A stretch of 64,000 nt of DNA, taken from Fulvia fulva (taxonomy: Eukaryota; Ascomycota; Dothideomycetes; Mycosphaerellales; Mycosphaerellaceae). The notes beneath the pieces were generated by a model, which ran no database searches, had not been told where the DNA came from, and saw only the letters and a program-made list of their open reading frames with translations. The stretch's first letter is position 1; every line of letters starts with the position of its first letter. The stretch spans positions 5,208,001-5,272,000 of the forward strand of contig NC_063016.1 of NCBI RefSeq assembly GCF_020509005.1, written 5' to 3'. Both the position numbers and the translations under genes were made by a program. Shown here piece after piece: positions 10,372 through 21,138 of the stretch.

Positions 10372-11544
10372 TCACCCGACTTTCCCCAAGAACGCCCTCA
10401 CCGCTCCCGCAATAATCTCATGCACACGACTCGTCAAATGCCCAGAACTGAACCAACTACAACGTAAACATTAGCACACACATACCCGTAGCCCCAGCGC
10501 CCCCTCCAGATCGGTGACTCACAAGTAGTCTTCCAACGGCAAGCATCCATAGCCCGCAGGATCCTCATTGATGTACGGCTGGTTGTAAGCAGGGCCTAAG
10601 CAAACCAGTCAATCAGTCTAAACCTGAACATCCCAGACACACCCAGCACAGTGTGAATGGATTCAACTTACAATACCCCGTAACATTCCTCAGCCCATAC
10701 CTCCCCCGGCTGATCCAAAACCCGATTCAAAACCCCATTAGCATCAAACACCCTCGCCCTCACACCCCTACACCCCCTCTCAAACTCCCCCACCCTTCTC
10801 TCCAGCGCCCCATTCCACCACTCCACCATAGTCCCATTCGGCCTCGCATCCCGTCCCTGCTGCACCCTATCCACGTTCCCCGGACTACGATCCAGTGGCG
10901 GCAAATTCACAAAGAGGAAATTCTCATATCCCAATTCATACACTTCCTCAACAGCCTCCAGCATCCTTCCAATCAGTATGTCGTAAAACGCCGGAAAGTC
11001 GAGATCTAAGTTGGCAGAGTCGTTGATATCATTAATCCCAATCCACACCACCACCAAAGTCCCCTCCTTCTCCACGATATCCCCCCAGCACAGGGCTACC
11101 GTATAATCGGAACTGCTCAACCTGCCTAACAAAACTGACCGTAAACTCATGATGCAACGGCGTCTCAGCGTATTCCGCACTAATATCCGCATCCGCAAAC
11201 GCGAAATCCCACAGCTGCCTGGTACACTTCCGCGGATCCGTCAAGCCGCGACGGACACCACATCCCGTCAAGAACTCGAGCCAGTTGGGCCCGCCTTCTG
11301 CTGTGGCGGTTTGGTTCTGGACGATGCGGTTGGAGAGGAGGGTGGAGGCGTTGAAGGAGAAGTTTTGTTGGTCGCCGATGAAGCTGTAGTTTTGGCGGCC
11401 GTGGAGGCCTTGGATGTAGGTGTAGGAGTCGCCGAAGGCGATGATGTGGGTGGTTTGGTGCCAGGGGAGGGGGGTGGGAGGATAAGGGTGAGGGGTGGCG
11501 AGGACGAGGGTGAGGGTGGAGAGGAAGGGGAGGATGAGGAGCAT
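10372..11544 (-). CDS. Secreted SGNH-hydrolase, CE16-type acetylesterase, with one frameshift
   Basis: Likely removes acetyl groups from plant cell-wall polysaccharide fragments outside the cell. Exons are 10685-11544, 10523-10595 and 10372-10456, about 338 aa once the frame is repaired. A signal peptide (M-L-L-I-L-P-F-L, ending around A-T-P) precedes block I G-D-S-Y-T-Y with the catalytic Ser. Later come block III G-I-N-D, N-L-P-P-L-D-R, and near the C-terminus Y-G-C-L-P-L and S-S-G-H-L-T with the probable catalytic His. The second intron (66 bp) has GTGAGT; the first (89 bp) uses GTTACG, forced by phase. A run of six C at 11081-11086 (G6 in the gene) shifts the frame by one base between V-L-G-G and D-I-V-E-K. 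Five would restore it, so this is either a recent pseudogene or a homopolymer assembly error. Confidence 0.75.
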
Positions 11545-11813
11545 GGTGGTGAGTGACCAGGGTGAAGAGGCTGGAGAAGTGGATGCCAACCTTGAAATGA
11601 GAGGTATATGCGAGATGGGTGTCAAACAACGTGAAGTGAAGTAGTGACAAGCGCTACATGATCGGCGGGAGGTGGTGCTTCGGTAAAATGATACTTGTTT
11701 CTCCGCTAAATTTCGCTTCATGATCGCGCGAAGTGTTCGTGACGATGGAGGTCACACTGCACCGGAGAAGTCGGATCTAAAAATTGTGGCATGGTCCAGA
11801 AACAGTCAATACA

Positions 11814-13423
11814 TCACCATGCTGTGATATCTTCGACCTCAGCTTCGCCAAATACGCTAGCCTTCGCTTCGGACGTCTCTTCTTCCTTCGGCGGCCAGTT
11901 GACCGGCTCACGCGACATGATGTGTCCCAGCTCGCGCTTCATAAAGTCACGGAGGAAACCGTTGACCTGCTTGAATTCTAGCAAGAAGCCATCGTGGCCA
12001 TCTGGACTGTCAATAGTCTTCAGCTCGCTGTTAGGGATCGCCGCAGCCAGCTCTTGCTGTTCAACGTAGTGGAAGAGTCCATCAGACTGGATGCCGAGCA
12101 CCAGAGTCGGCTGCTCAATCAGACCGAGCGCTTCTCTCACTTCTTCGGGGGTCGGCGAGCCGGGTTCGCTCTTGTCCGTGCGGCCGCGGGACACATCATG
12201 TGTGTCCAGCTTGCGGGTGATGGCAATGTAGCAGTTGGCGTCGAAGCGACCGATGAACTTCTCGCCCTGATATCGCAGATACGATTGCGCTGAATAATAG
12301 GTAGGGATCTTGTTCCTGTTGGGGTTGCGACTCGGCTTGGTCTCGACTTCGACATCCGTGCAGCCAGAGAACTGCGGATCCTTGACTGAGATGGTGGACG
12401 GCTGCTTTGGAGAGCTGCTGCTGATGGACCCAGCACGAGAGGGAGGTCTGGGCGATCCGGCAGTCCGGTGGCCTTCGTTGTGAGTTGCGAAGTGCTCGCT
12501 GTTGGCATCTAGAGGTCGCTGCTGGTCGTTGATATTCTGCTTCTTCTGCGCGGGATCCTGGTGGTGTCGACCGAATCGAGTCTCGAACGAGTCACGGCTG
12601 CGATATGTGAGCAAAGCCTGCATGCGTGCTGCTCCCAGGCCACTCTTTGGCGGGTCATCGTATGGGTAGTACCCATCGTCGTACTTGGGGTCGCTGTAGA
12701 TGCTTTGACGCTGCGCTTCACCCCAGCTGATGCCCCACGCACTGTATCTCGCAGACGTCGCGATCGGGATGATGGTCTTGACGTAGTGCTTGCCAAAGTA
12801 TGCGAACTCCAGCACCAGCATGCCGCCCATGGAGCCTCCCACGACCGCTGCGATCTGCTTTACGCCAAGATCGTCGAGGATCACCCTGAACAGGTTCACA
12901 TCGTCGCGGATGGTTGTCAAGGGAAACTCTGGTCCGTAGTTGCCATTGTCGGGGTTGCCATCTTTTGCTGTGACCGGGCTGGCACTACCATATGGACTGC
13001 CGGGGCTATTCATGCAAACGATGAAGAACCGGGACATGTCAAATGCGCGCGACTCTTCCCCATTCTTGCCCGGTCCTCCGACCAACGGTCCCCACCAGTC
13101 CTTCACATCTGCGCTGCCTGTCAAGGCGTGGCATATGACCATAGCATTGTCGCGCTCGGGGGATAGGGTGCCATAGGTTTTGTATGCGACTGGGACATTG
13201 TGTAGTACGGTGCCGGATTCGAGGGCGAAGGAAGGGACGATGGCGATGTCTTGGTTCGGGATGAGCTTCACGAAAGGATTCTCTGTTTGGTCGTCGGGCT
13301 TGATGCGCTCTGCGAAATGGTCAGCTCATGCTCGTGCCATGCCATATGCAATCCCGGAGAAAGTCACTGACTGAATTTGTGGGTGTCGGCGGCGTGAACC
13401 AGTCCATTGGGGGCAGTCGTCAT
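11814..13423 (-). CDS. MET2: Homoserine O-acetyltransferase (methionine biosynthesis)
   Basis: Transfers acetyl from acetyl-CoA to L-homoserine, committing it to methionine synthesis. Exon 1 is 13372-13423 and exon 2 11814-13309, separated by a 62-bp intron; the total is 515 aa, normal for fungal MET2. The alpha/beta-hydrolase fold shows N-A-M-V-I-C-H-A-L-T-G near the start and the nucleophile elbow G-G-S-M-G-G. The acid appears in Q-S-D-G-L-F and the catalytic His in G-H-D-G-F near the C-terminus. A long low-complexity insertion (about residues 265-330) is typical of filamentous-fungal orthologs. The short first exon begins M-T-T-A-P-N-G. Confidence 0.93.
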
Positions 13424-14034
13424 CTTTCAGTGCGATTGTAATGCAGCATGAGCTGATGTGTGCGAGCTGTCAGGCGAAGAGGGCGTTTCTAGAGAATGGC
13501 GGTCATCGGAGGCAAGCACCTGTCATGCACGGCATACTTGTGGTCTTCTATATGCCACGGGAAAGCCGAAGCTTCACAAGCTCAATGGTGTCATCGCCGC
13601 TAAGCGCCAAAGCAGAAGGTGAGCTCCCATGCAACTCTCACCGGGATGCACAACACATCTGCCATCAAGCTATTCGATGCTGTGTTGCGGCAGATGCGTG
13701 CGGAGCTGACACGCTCACGACGCTGTACAAAGCGCCGGCAGAGGGTGAACGAATCGCGGATCGATGGTGGCGGGGCGTTCCGGTCTCCTCCTCCCGACTG
13801 TCTTCGCCGTCGCACTCCCCATCGTTCCTCGTAGCCGTGATCGACAGCGTGGCAGCACCGTCCATTACTCCCCACCAGTCCGCACGCCGCACCTCAACGC
13901 ACATCCCCAGCCATGCCACGCCCAACCCTTGAACGCACCCGCCGCTACATCCCAGTCCTCCCCCGCGCCAACTAGTACATCTTCGTGCCCAGGGCTTTTG
14001 AGCGCAGATACTCAGCTGATACGCCGTAGCCTTA

Positions 14035-14496
14035 ATGGACGAACTCGACATCGGCTCCGTCGAGGAACAAGGAGAAGAAACCCCCAGACCCCAGGCCTCC
14101 CACGCCACAGAGCCAGCCCAAATTCTGCATTGGAGCGACCTCCAGCACGATGCAGAGTGGGAAGAGACTGAGAGCAGCGACGACGAAGACGAGGCGATCA
14201 CGCCGGACTTTGACGGGGAGAACGATGAGGAGCATGCACTGGGTCGAGTGCAGTCTCACGTGGTCGAGAGAGCCAAGGCACCGGTGCATACTGTCCCGGT
14301 AGTGCCGGTGATGGTGACGCCGGAGTTGAAGCATTCCGATGCTACGGAACCACGAAAGGACGATGTGATGTCAGTCCATGGCACGCAGCAAGATGTCGCG
14401 ATAGTGAATTCTGAAGTCGACCATCAGGCGCGCAAGAATTACCTCACAAACGGCATTCTGGAGAAGGAACTTGTGGTCGTTGCGGACGTGCAGTGA
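14035..14496 (+). CDS. Acidic hypothetical protein (153 aa)
   Basis: Single open frame with an ATG, rich in Glu and Asp (for example E-E-T-E-S-S-D-D-E-D-E) and without hydrophobic segments, so likely soluble and largely disordered. It converges on the Doa10 gene with about 230 bp between stops. No family is recognised. The composition and ATG favour a real gene, but a chance frame is possible. Confidence 0.45.
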   Translation: MDELDIGSVEEQGEETPRPQASHATEPAQILHWSDLQHDAEWEETESSDDEDEAITPDFDGENDEEHALGRVQSHVVERAKAPVHTVPVVPVMVTPELKHSDATEPRKDDVMSVHGTQQDVAIVNSEVDHQARKNYLTNGILEKELVVVADVQ

Positions 14497-14728
14497 TCAA
14501 GCTGCGTGGTACCTATCTTCAGCATTCATGTTCTGCTTTCTGCTTTCATCTATGCTAGACTACATGTAGGACAACCGGCCGTCATGGCACGCACTTCCAT
14601 CGAATGACTGACTGTCACAAGTGGTATCTACGCCAATGCAATACAATGCAATGCAACAACCCCCAACCCAGCGCCACCGCTAATCCCATTCCAACGCAAG
14701 AACTAAACGCATCCGCACCCGCATCTAC

Positions 14729-17700
14729 TCACTTCTCCTTCCTCACCACACTCTTACTCCCACTCGGCGGCCTCTTCTCGCCAAAATTATGCAACCTCTC
14801 CCCAACCAAATACACCTCATCTCTAATCCTCGCCCTCCACCGACTCGTAGCATTCGCCAGCTCCGCAATCCCAAAGATAAGCATGACGCATCCCGCCGCT
14901 AACGGGTACGAGTATCGATAGATTAACGTCTTCAAAACATCGTCGACAGCAACCTGCGTGTAAGACATTGTCGCGATGAATGCTTGCGCGAGTCCGAGGG
15001 GGGTGCACAGGAGAAGGATAGCGACGAGGGTTGTAGGGAGGATGAAGAAACGTGTCGCCAAGCCGATGTTGGGGTTGAGGTATCCGTCTGCTGTGATGAT
15101 GCGGACAGCTTCGGCCGCGCGGGAGGCTGGTGCTGTTATGATGTAGCGCGCTGCGATGCGGAGGTAGAGGAGCGATAGGGCGTAGTCGGAGACAATGTGG
15201 ATGACATGATCGGTGAGTTTCGGTAGATGCCGTGCAGCCTGGGTCGTGCTCAGGTCGGCAACAGTCTGGTTCATGTGCGATGAGATGCTGGTACCGTCGT
15301 CGGCTGCTGCGTCCAGGATTGGCTGGAAAGAGGCATCCATGTAGGTGTGCAGCGGGACGATGACATAGAAGTGCAGCAATGTGGCAATCGCGAGGGGGAG
15401 AACCAACAGAAAGCCATAAAGGTACACGCACTTCAGCGCGCGCAACCCATAATGCTTCGCTGAGGCAAGCCATGCTTTCATGTCAATCGCTGTCGCCTTA
15501 TCGCGCACGTATTTCGCGGCGACCGGGCCCTTGAGCGCTGCGAAGAGTGCAGCGCCGAGAATGTAGACGCCGACAGAGTACGCATATATGTCATTGACTC
15601 GTACCCCTTCCGGTAAAGATGAGTGGAAGATGTGACGGCCGAGAGCTAGTGGCATGAGCGTGACGCAGATGCCCGTGAAAGCTGAGAACAGCCAAAGGCA
15701 GACCATGAAGAGTGATATGCGGAGTCGGAAGTGAGGTGGGACGTAGATCTTTGAGAAATGATCGTTCTTCTTGCCATCTTTGTCCACGATGTAAACATCG
15801 TCAGCCTCGGAGTGAATGAATGCCTCGCCTGGCTTTGGAGGCCGATAAGAGTCGTTGCAGGGGGTGAGTACATACTTCCCGTCTTTCCTGAATTGGATTG
15901 TCGACGATGTGGACTCCTCAGTTGATTTACTCTCGGTTGGCGGCATCGTTGCTTCAGGAGCCGCCTTCCTCATGAGCAGCAAGTCTGTCCATGTTTGTCG
16001 GATATGTCTGCCTTCCTCATCCCTGCGACGCTCGTCGAATAGAAAGTGCGATAAGCGTAGCGCTCTCGCGCAATGCTTGAGCCACCAAGAGTACATTGTA
16101 CTGACAACCTTCGACACTTCCAGCTGTCGGATGAGCAAGGGAGTTACGAACATGTATAGGAACAGGTCAAGTGGGAACTCCAGTATGGGCTCGGTCGACA
16201 CCCAGTGAATCGGGAATATGCCTCTGAACAGTCGTTCAATAGACCAGATAGCACCTCCGAGGCACAGTATGACCAGAGCGCCATACACAAGCGCGCTGAA
16301 CGCAATCTTACGCAGCTGCGTGGTGATGTTCCGCTCCAATACGTCCCTGACTGGGTGGAAGGTCGGATCATCGGGATCTCGAATGAACCACAGGACACCT
16401 TTGCGCAGAATCTTGCGACACATGCCGACGAATAGTGCGAAGTGGAACATGTAGCAAGTACCCACAAACCAGTGCACGAAGCAGAAGAGGTATGGCGATC
16501 GCACCGCAAATGCCCATCGGGTGGCGGCGGACTCATGCTGGAACAATGGCAGGAAGGCAAGGTCGAGTAGCATCCCGCAGTAGAGTGGAAAAACCAACAT
16601 CTCTATGCTGATGATGAGAATGACTTTCAGGACGCCACCAGCCTGTCGAAGAGTATCGCGAATGACCTTCTCAGTCTTCTGCCCAGCTTGTGACGAGGTA
16701 ATTGGCTTATCGATGGCGACGTACACAGCAGCGATGACTGCCAGCGCGCCGTAACCTGCACAAATAGCCAGGCCCCGATCTGAGTTACTCCAAAAGACCA
16801 GAGATGGGTCCAAAGGGACGTGCTCGTGGCGAAGCGTCAAGGCACCCTTCCGAAGCCCGCTGAAGATATCGAGTAGTGGTTGAAGGTATTCTTGTGCTAC
16901 CTCAACCCCAGCCAGAAGCCTGGCAGGCATTCCAGATATTTGAGCCAACACATCCATGCACTGCTGCCAAATCATCGATGCAGAACCAGTCGACAGGAGC
17001 TCAGCAAACGATGTGATGACACTCCCGATATAGTTCAGCACAGCATTGACCTCTTGCTCGATGGTCTTGAGAGATGAGTGGGCGTGGACGGATCCTGTAA
17101 GAAGCGCCCAGTGCCAGCCTGGCGCGTTCGCAACGTTTGCTTGTCCGGATGACATGAACATGCTCTGAAGTCGGCGACCCGCTGTCCAAGCAGTGGAAGC
17201 TGCCTTTTCCGAGATCCAGTCGGTGACATTGTAATCAGCCACTTTTGGTAGCCAGAGCTGTAAAGTAGTAAGGACGAGATTGTTCAGCATGGCAGCAACG
17301 ATCGCGAACCAGCCTGCGATGAACAATGTGACATCCACAACCAGGTCGGTCACGAAAGCTGCCACCTGCAAAGGGGTCGTGATGAGGAAAGTCATCGGTG
17401 CACCCACGAACGACAGGACAAGCTTGCCCCATACGTATGGCAGACCGACAGCACCAAGAACAGAGCCAGTGACCAGAACGCAGCAGAAACATGATGTTTG
17501 GAAGAGTCCGATCAGAGGTCCTTGTAGTCCGATGAGCTCAAAAACGCCCTCCAAATCTTCTGCCTCCTCGATGGCCTCAGCATCCAGGCCTGCTTGCTGT
17601 GCCGCTGCTACCACTTCCAGGTCGTTTTCTGCTGGCTCGTCGAGTAGGAGAGCATTTCCAGCATCATTGTGATCATGATTGACGGGGACGAATGGCGCTG

Positions 17701-20143
17701 CGTCGTTGTCGATATGATCATCAACCAATTCTTCGTTGGGTAGCGGTACTGGTTCCGGCGCCGCTTGAGGCTGGATATCCCCCCAGAACCAATCGGCGAG
17801 ACGTTGAAAGAGCGTGGGGTTTGCTATGACTTGATGAGGATGCGCAGGTTCTTCTGCGTTGGGGCTATCATCCTCCCTAGCTGGCTCCGCAGTCCCGTCC
17901 AAGCTGGAATGACTCCCTCCCAAAACATTCAGCGAAGAGGCCATCTCGTCGTCTACACTGTCCTCAGCAGTAGCACTGCCCAAACCTGCCACGACATCAT
18001 CCTCTTCAGTTCTTTCACGCTCCTGAACCATGCCATCAGGGTGAAAGGGATTGTCGGTACGTCCAGCCAAGGCAAGATCTGGTGCAGCGGCCTGTCCTGA
18101 TGTTCTTGGTGGTGCATTGCTTTCGGCTGGTGCAGACTCCTGCCCTAACCTTCGCTCCAACTCCTCTGTGCTCACGATCTTTCCCTCTCCTGCCTTTGGC
18201 TCGGGCACGACGGGACGACCATTGCGTCTGCCGCTCCGCTTGATGTTTATCCTGGCGTCTGGGCCGGCATTGGTGATTGGTATCTCGTCATAGTCGTATT
18301 GAAATATCTCGTAGTCGTCTTCGATCTCGCCAGACTCCGCAGACCCAGCATTTTCATTGGGAGGCCCAAGTTGGAGCCAGCTACCTTCTGTCGATGATGC
18401 ACTGCCGATACTAGCGGTTTCTGTTGGAGGTTCCACAGCCGTACTCGCAGGTGACAACGGGCTTGCACTGCAGCGGTCTTGCGAAGCCAACGCATGGTCG
18501 GCTTCTGCGAGAACTCGTTGAATGTGGTTAGCACGCGACGATGTGTCCCGATGAGGCATCTGTGGGCGTGGAGAAGAAAGGTCCACTGTTGGTGTGGGCG
18601 ATGACCCGTCGGCCTCGGTGTGCAAATCAGATGTGTTCGTCGCAGTGCTCGTCGCGTCGACCGCCTGTGCATCTGTAACTCCTGCAGTCTTCAATTCAGA
18701 CACCAGAATCTCTTCCCAAGCTTGGCGCTCCGGCGCTGCCAAAGTAGCAAGTTTTGCATATACTTTGTCTGCGATCTCTGAGACGTCGACTCCGCTAGTC
18801 TCCGCTGCGCGTATCTGCCACATCACCAGGGTTGCCTGACGTACGAACCTATTGTACGCTGCGTCGTCATATTGACTGAAGCAATCGCGCAGATGTTCTG
18901 TTGCATTATCTACCAAAATTTCCAGCGCGTCCAGACCGCCAAACTTGATCCGGGGAACGTATTGACCTGTCTCATGCGCATTGTGAAGCGCTTGGGCTTC
19001 ATTTTGTAAAGCCAAGAGCCGCAGACGCGCCTGCTCCAGCAGCTCGGCTTGTCTTTGAAGTCGTTCTTGCTCGCGCTGAAGCCGCTCGCGCTCTCCCTGG
19101 CCATTGTTCGCATTCAGGTTGACGAGCGGCTGCTGTTGTACCACCCATTCGCGGATCAAGAAGACCAAGATAAATCCCATGATCACCACACATGTGATCA
19201 GTTGTCCCTCGAATATGTCCAAGATAACGCGATTGACGTGTGTATTCGACGTGGTCTCGGATATGTACATCCATGAGGACAGTATCGAGCCATCTGTTGG
19301 CGGCCAGTAGTCCGAGGCGTTCGTACCGTTGGTTGTCAACGTGGCGTTCTTAAATGCAGATGTCAGAGCACCCTTCACCAACTGCATCGTCTTTCCTTGC
19401 AACGTGCCTTCGCCTGCACCTGACGCAGATTGTGTATTCCAGAATTGTTCAAAGACACCTACCAGCGATCCAGCCAATGTCATGGAGTCCGTGCTATTGA
19501 CGGAATCGCTCATCATGTCCATGCTATTGGTCTGCGCCGCCTGTGCTTCCCGCATCTTGTCCAAATACGCTTGTCTTGCCCAACCGGCATCAGCAGCCCA
19601 GAACATCCACCTCCAAGCCCAGCGGATGAGGTATGGCAGAATGACCAGCCAAACAGTCGCCACGAGTAGACCTCTACAACCTCTTATGAACATGGTCGCC
19701 AGATGCAGACATGCTCGTCCGATGAACACGTGCCATGGCAGGCTCTTAGGCATGTTCGCATCGTAGAGCTTGGTGAAGCGAAAAGGTGTCTTGCATAGCT
19801 CGCAGTGCTTCTTGTGGGAGTGCGAGAGCCACTCCATCAGGCATTCCTGGTGGACGAACTTGATACTGCCGCTGCATTTGCATGGGTAGAACAGAGGCTC
19901 GTCCGGCGTGCCTTCGCTGCGACATATGCGGCATGTCTCTCCTCCGACTGTGGAAGATGCAGCAGTATCTCGTCGTTGCGGCGGAGGCGGTGCGAAGTCG
20001 GGGTCGTTCATGATATCAGGCTCATTCATGATATCGGGCTTGTTCATGCTATCGGGCTCGTTCATGCTATCGGGCTCGTTCATGCTATCGGGCGGAGCGG
20101 AGGTGAATAGCTTGTCCGGATGGGTGTCCAGAGGGTCGTCCAT
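14729..20143 (-). CDS. DOA10: ER membrane RING-CH E3 ubiquitin ligase Doa10/SSM4
   Basis: Intronless, 1804 aa. Doa10 sits in the ER and inner nuclear membranes and ubiquitinates degron-bearing cytosolic, nuclear and membrane proteins for ERAD. A RING-CH domain near residues 71-116 shows C-R-I-C, C-K-C-S-G-S, the His in F-V-H-Q-E-C and C-E-L-C. Downstream are an acidic coiled-coil/disordered region and many TM segments, including the pair before the conserved central core and a C-terminal cluster, in line with the usual 14-TM plan. Length fits fungal orthologs. The ATG at 20143 is chosen; the frame is open to a GTG at 20200. The N-terminus before the RING carries an in-frame tandem repeat. It ends with basic residues (K-S-V-V-R-K-E-K). 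Confidence 0.93.
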   Translation of the reverse strand: MDDPLDTHPDKLFTSAPPDSMNEPDSMNEPDSMNKPDIMNEPDIMNDPDFAPPPPQRRDTAASSTVGGETCRICRSEGTPDEPLFYPCKCSGSIKFVHQECLMEWLSHSHKKHCELCKTPFRFTKLYDANMPKSLPWHVFIGRACLHLATMFIRGCRGLLVATVWLVILPYLIRWAWRWMFWAADAGWARQAYLDKMREAQAAQTNSMDMMSDSVNSTDSMTLAGSLVGVFEQFWNTQSASGAGEGTLQGKTMQLVKGALTSAFKNATLTTNGTNASDYWPPTDGSILSSWMYISETTSNTHVNRVILDIFEGQLITCVVIMGFILVFLIREWVVQQQPLVNLNANNGQGERERLQREQERLQRQAELLEQARLRLLALQNEAQALHNAHETGQYVPRIKFGGLDALEILVDNATEHLRDCFSQYDDAAYNRFVRQATLVMWQIRAAETSGVDVSEIADKVYAKLATLAAPERQAWEEILVSELKTAGVTDAQAVDATSTATNTSDLHTEADGSSPTPTVDLSSPRPQMPHRDTSSRANHIQRVLAEADHALASQDRCSASPLSPASTAVEPPTETASIGSASSTEGSWLQLGPPNENAGSAESGEIEDDYEIFQYDYDEIPITNAGPDARINIKRSGRRNGRPVVPEPKAGEGKIVSTEELERRLGQESAPAESNAPPRTSGQAAAPDLALAGRTDNPFHPDGMVQERERTEEDDVVAGLGSATAEDSVDDEMASSLNVLGGSHSSLDGTAEPAREDDSPNAEEPAHPHQVIANPTLFQRLADWFWGDIQPQAAPEPVPLPNEELVDDHIDNDAAPFVPVNHDHNDAGNALLLDEPAENDLEVVAAAQQAGLDAEAIEEAEDLEGVFELIGLQGPLIGLFQTSCFCCVLVTGSVLGAVGLPYVWGKLVLSFVGAPMTFLITTPLQVAAFVTDLVVDVTLFIAGWFAIVAAMLNNLVLTTLQLWLPKVADYNVTDWISEKAASTAWTAGRRLQSMFMSSGQANVANAPGWHWALLTGSVHAHSSLKTIEQEVNAVLNYIGSVITSFAELLSTGSASMIWQQCMDVLAQISGMPARLLAGVEVAQEYLQPLLDIFSGLRKGALTLRHEHVPLDPSLVFWSNSDRGLAICAGYGALAVIAAVYVAIDKPITSSQAGQKTEKVIRDTLRQAGGVLKVILIISIEMLVFPLYCGMLLDLAFLPLFQHESAATRWAFAVRSPYLFCFVHWFVGTCYMFHFALFVGMCRKILRKGVLWFIRDPDDPTFHPVRDVLERNITTQLRKIAFSALVYGALVILCLGGAIWSIERLFRGIFPIHWVSTEPILEFPLDLFLYMFVTPLLIRQLEVSKVVSTMYSWWLKHCARALRLSHFLFDERRRDEEGRHIRQTWTDLLLMRKAAPEATMPPTESKSTEESTSSTIQFRKDGKYVLTPCNDSYRPPKPGEAFIHSEADDVYIVDKDGKKNDHFSKIYVPPHFRLRISLFMVCLWLFSAFTGICVTLMPLALGRHIFHSSLPEGVRVNDIYAYSVGVYILGAALFAALKGPVAAKYVRDKATAIDMKAWLASAKHYGLRALKCVYLYGFLLVLPLAIATLLHFYVIVPLHTYMDASFQPILDAAADDGTSISSHMNQTVADLSTTQAARHLPKLTDHVIHIVSDYALSLLYLRIAARYIITAPASRAAEAVRIITADGYLNPNIGLATRFFILPTTLVAILLLCTPLGLAQAFIATMSYTQVAVDDVLKTLIYRYSYPLAAGCVMLIFGIAELANATSRWRARIRDEVYLVGERLHNFGEKRPPSGSKSVVRKEK
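20006..20093. repeat. 18-bp coding tandem repeat (D-S-M-N-E-P units) in Doa10
   Basis: About five copies of an 18-bp unit, read as D-S/I-M-N-E/K/D-P on the minus strand, lie at residues 18-48 of the Doa10-like protein, just before the RING-CH domain. Units differ by one or two bases, and the frame is kept in every copy. Confidence 0.85.
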
Positions 20144-21138
20144 GGTCGGTAGATATGATGGGATTGCGCTTGGTGAATAAGGAAATGGCCCATGTGCCAC
20201 CAGGGCCGTGGTGGTGCTTCTCTAGGTCGTCATCGGATTGTCGTCAGCGGGTGTCGCGTGCAGCTGTTTGATGTCGCTATGTTTATGCGCCGCGGTCTGC
20301 AGAATGGGCTTAGTAGTTACGGCGATAGAGTTGCGCCTGAGTTGTGGTAGTGAAAGAGACGAAGTGGGACAAGTAGCAGGAGCAACTAAACAATTGAAAG
20401 TGTCGCGGTTGGATCCTGCATGATGCAATTTGGAATCCTTGCAACTCCGGCTGCCGAGAACAAACACCACACCATTCTAGCCTATAGACATACCTCCTTT
20501 ATCAGGCGCTTGTTCCAAAGTCCCTTCAATATTCGTTCGATATTTGATGGCGAAGGCGAAGCGACGTTGCGAAGCGCCTGACGGCCAAACGCGCCAACCT
20601 TGCCTGCAGCCGCTTACGAGATACCCTTCAAAACAGCTCTGTTTCGCAAGTATATCGACAACGGTACATTAGATGTGTATGAAAGTTGTCCTTGGCTGTC
20701 GCCCGGGCAATGCTTAATATACAAACATAGCTTATATAAAATATAAATGATTGGATTGCGAGCAGTTAGATGCGCCCCGAAGCGACTCAAAGGTCGTTTT
20801 AGTAGCTAACTTTGTAGGCAACCCCGAAAAGCGCGTTTAGCTGTCAGACCCGTGGGGTGCAAGCTAGCTTCCATGAAAATTTCATGGCTTGTGCAACCCA
20901 CCCGGTCTGATAATGGGGGTAGCCTATAGACTACCTCCTAGTCTACACGTACCCAATCGTGCCACTTAGACCACGATGTGACCGAGGTAACTTCTTCAAC
21001 GCGTGTGCTCCATCGAGAGGGAAACGAAGTAGCAATGGAAGTTGCATGCATGTCTCTGCTCGTTGCATACCGTCTACAATGTATCTTCGGATATCTGAGC
21101 TGACATTCAACCCACCAGGATCTTGAGTACTTGTATGG
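20144..21138. other. Intergenic region with no gene
   Basis: About 1 kb, more AT-rich than its surroundings (for example TATATAAAATATAAATG near 20735). Apart from the inverted repeat above and the Doa10 promoter side, no gene is supported. Confidence 0.4.
20805..20940. repeat. Imperfect inverted repeat, MITE-like or stem-loop element
   Basis: Inner arms about 20841-20876 and 20880-20912 are near-complements (TCAGACC..GTGG..TGCA..CATGAAA), closing on a CATGAAAATTTCATG palindrome at 20872-20886. Outer arms (GTAGGCAACCCC near 20814 and GGGGGTAGCC near 20915) extend the symmetry. It lies in an AT-rich gap between Doa10 and the dead transporter. No coding frame and no obvious target-site duplication was seen. 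Confidence 0.55.

Noticed and set aside
10653..11009. Plus-strand 118-codon frame rich in Pro and His
   Set aside because: Antisense shadow of the CE16 esterase exon 1.
13441..14201. Frames of 163 (plus) and 178 (minus) codons between MET2 and the acidic orphan
   Set aside because: Overlapping frames on opposite strands without recognisable content or splice support; probably the MET2 promoter region.
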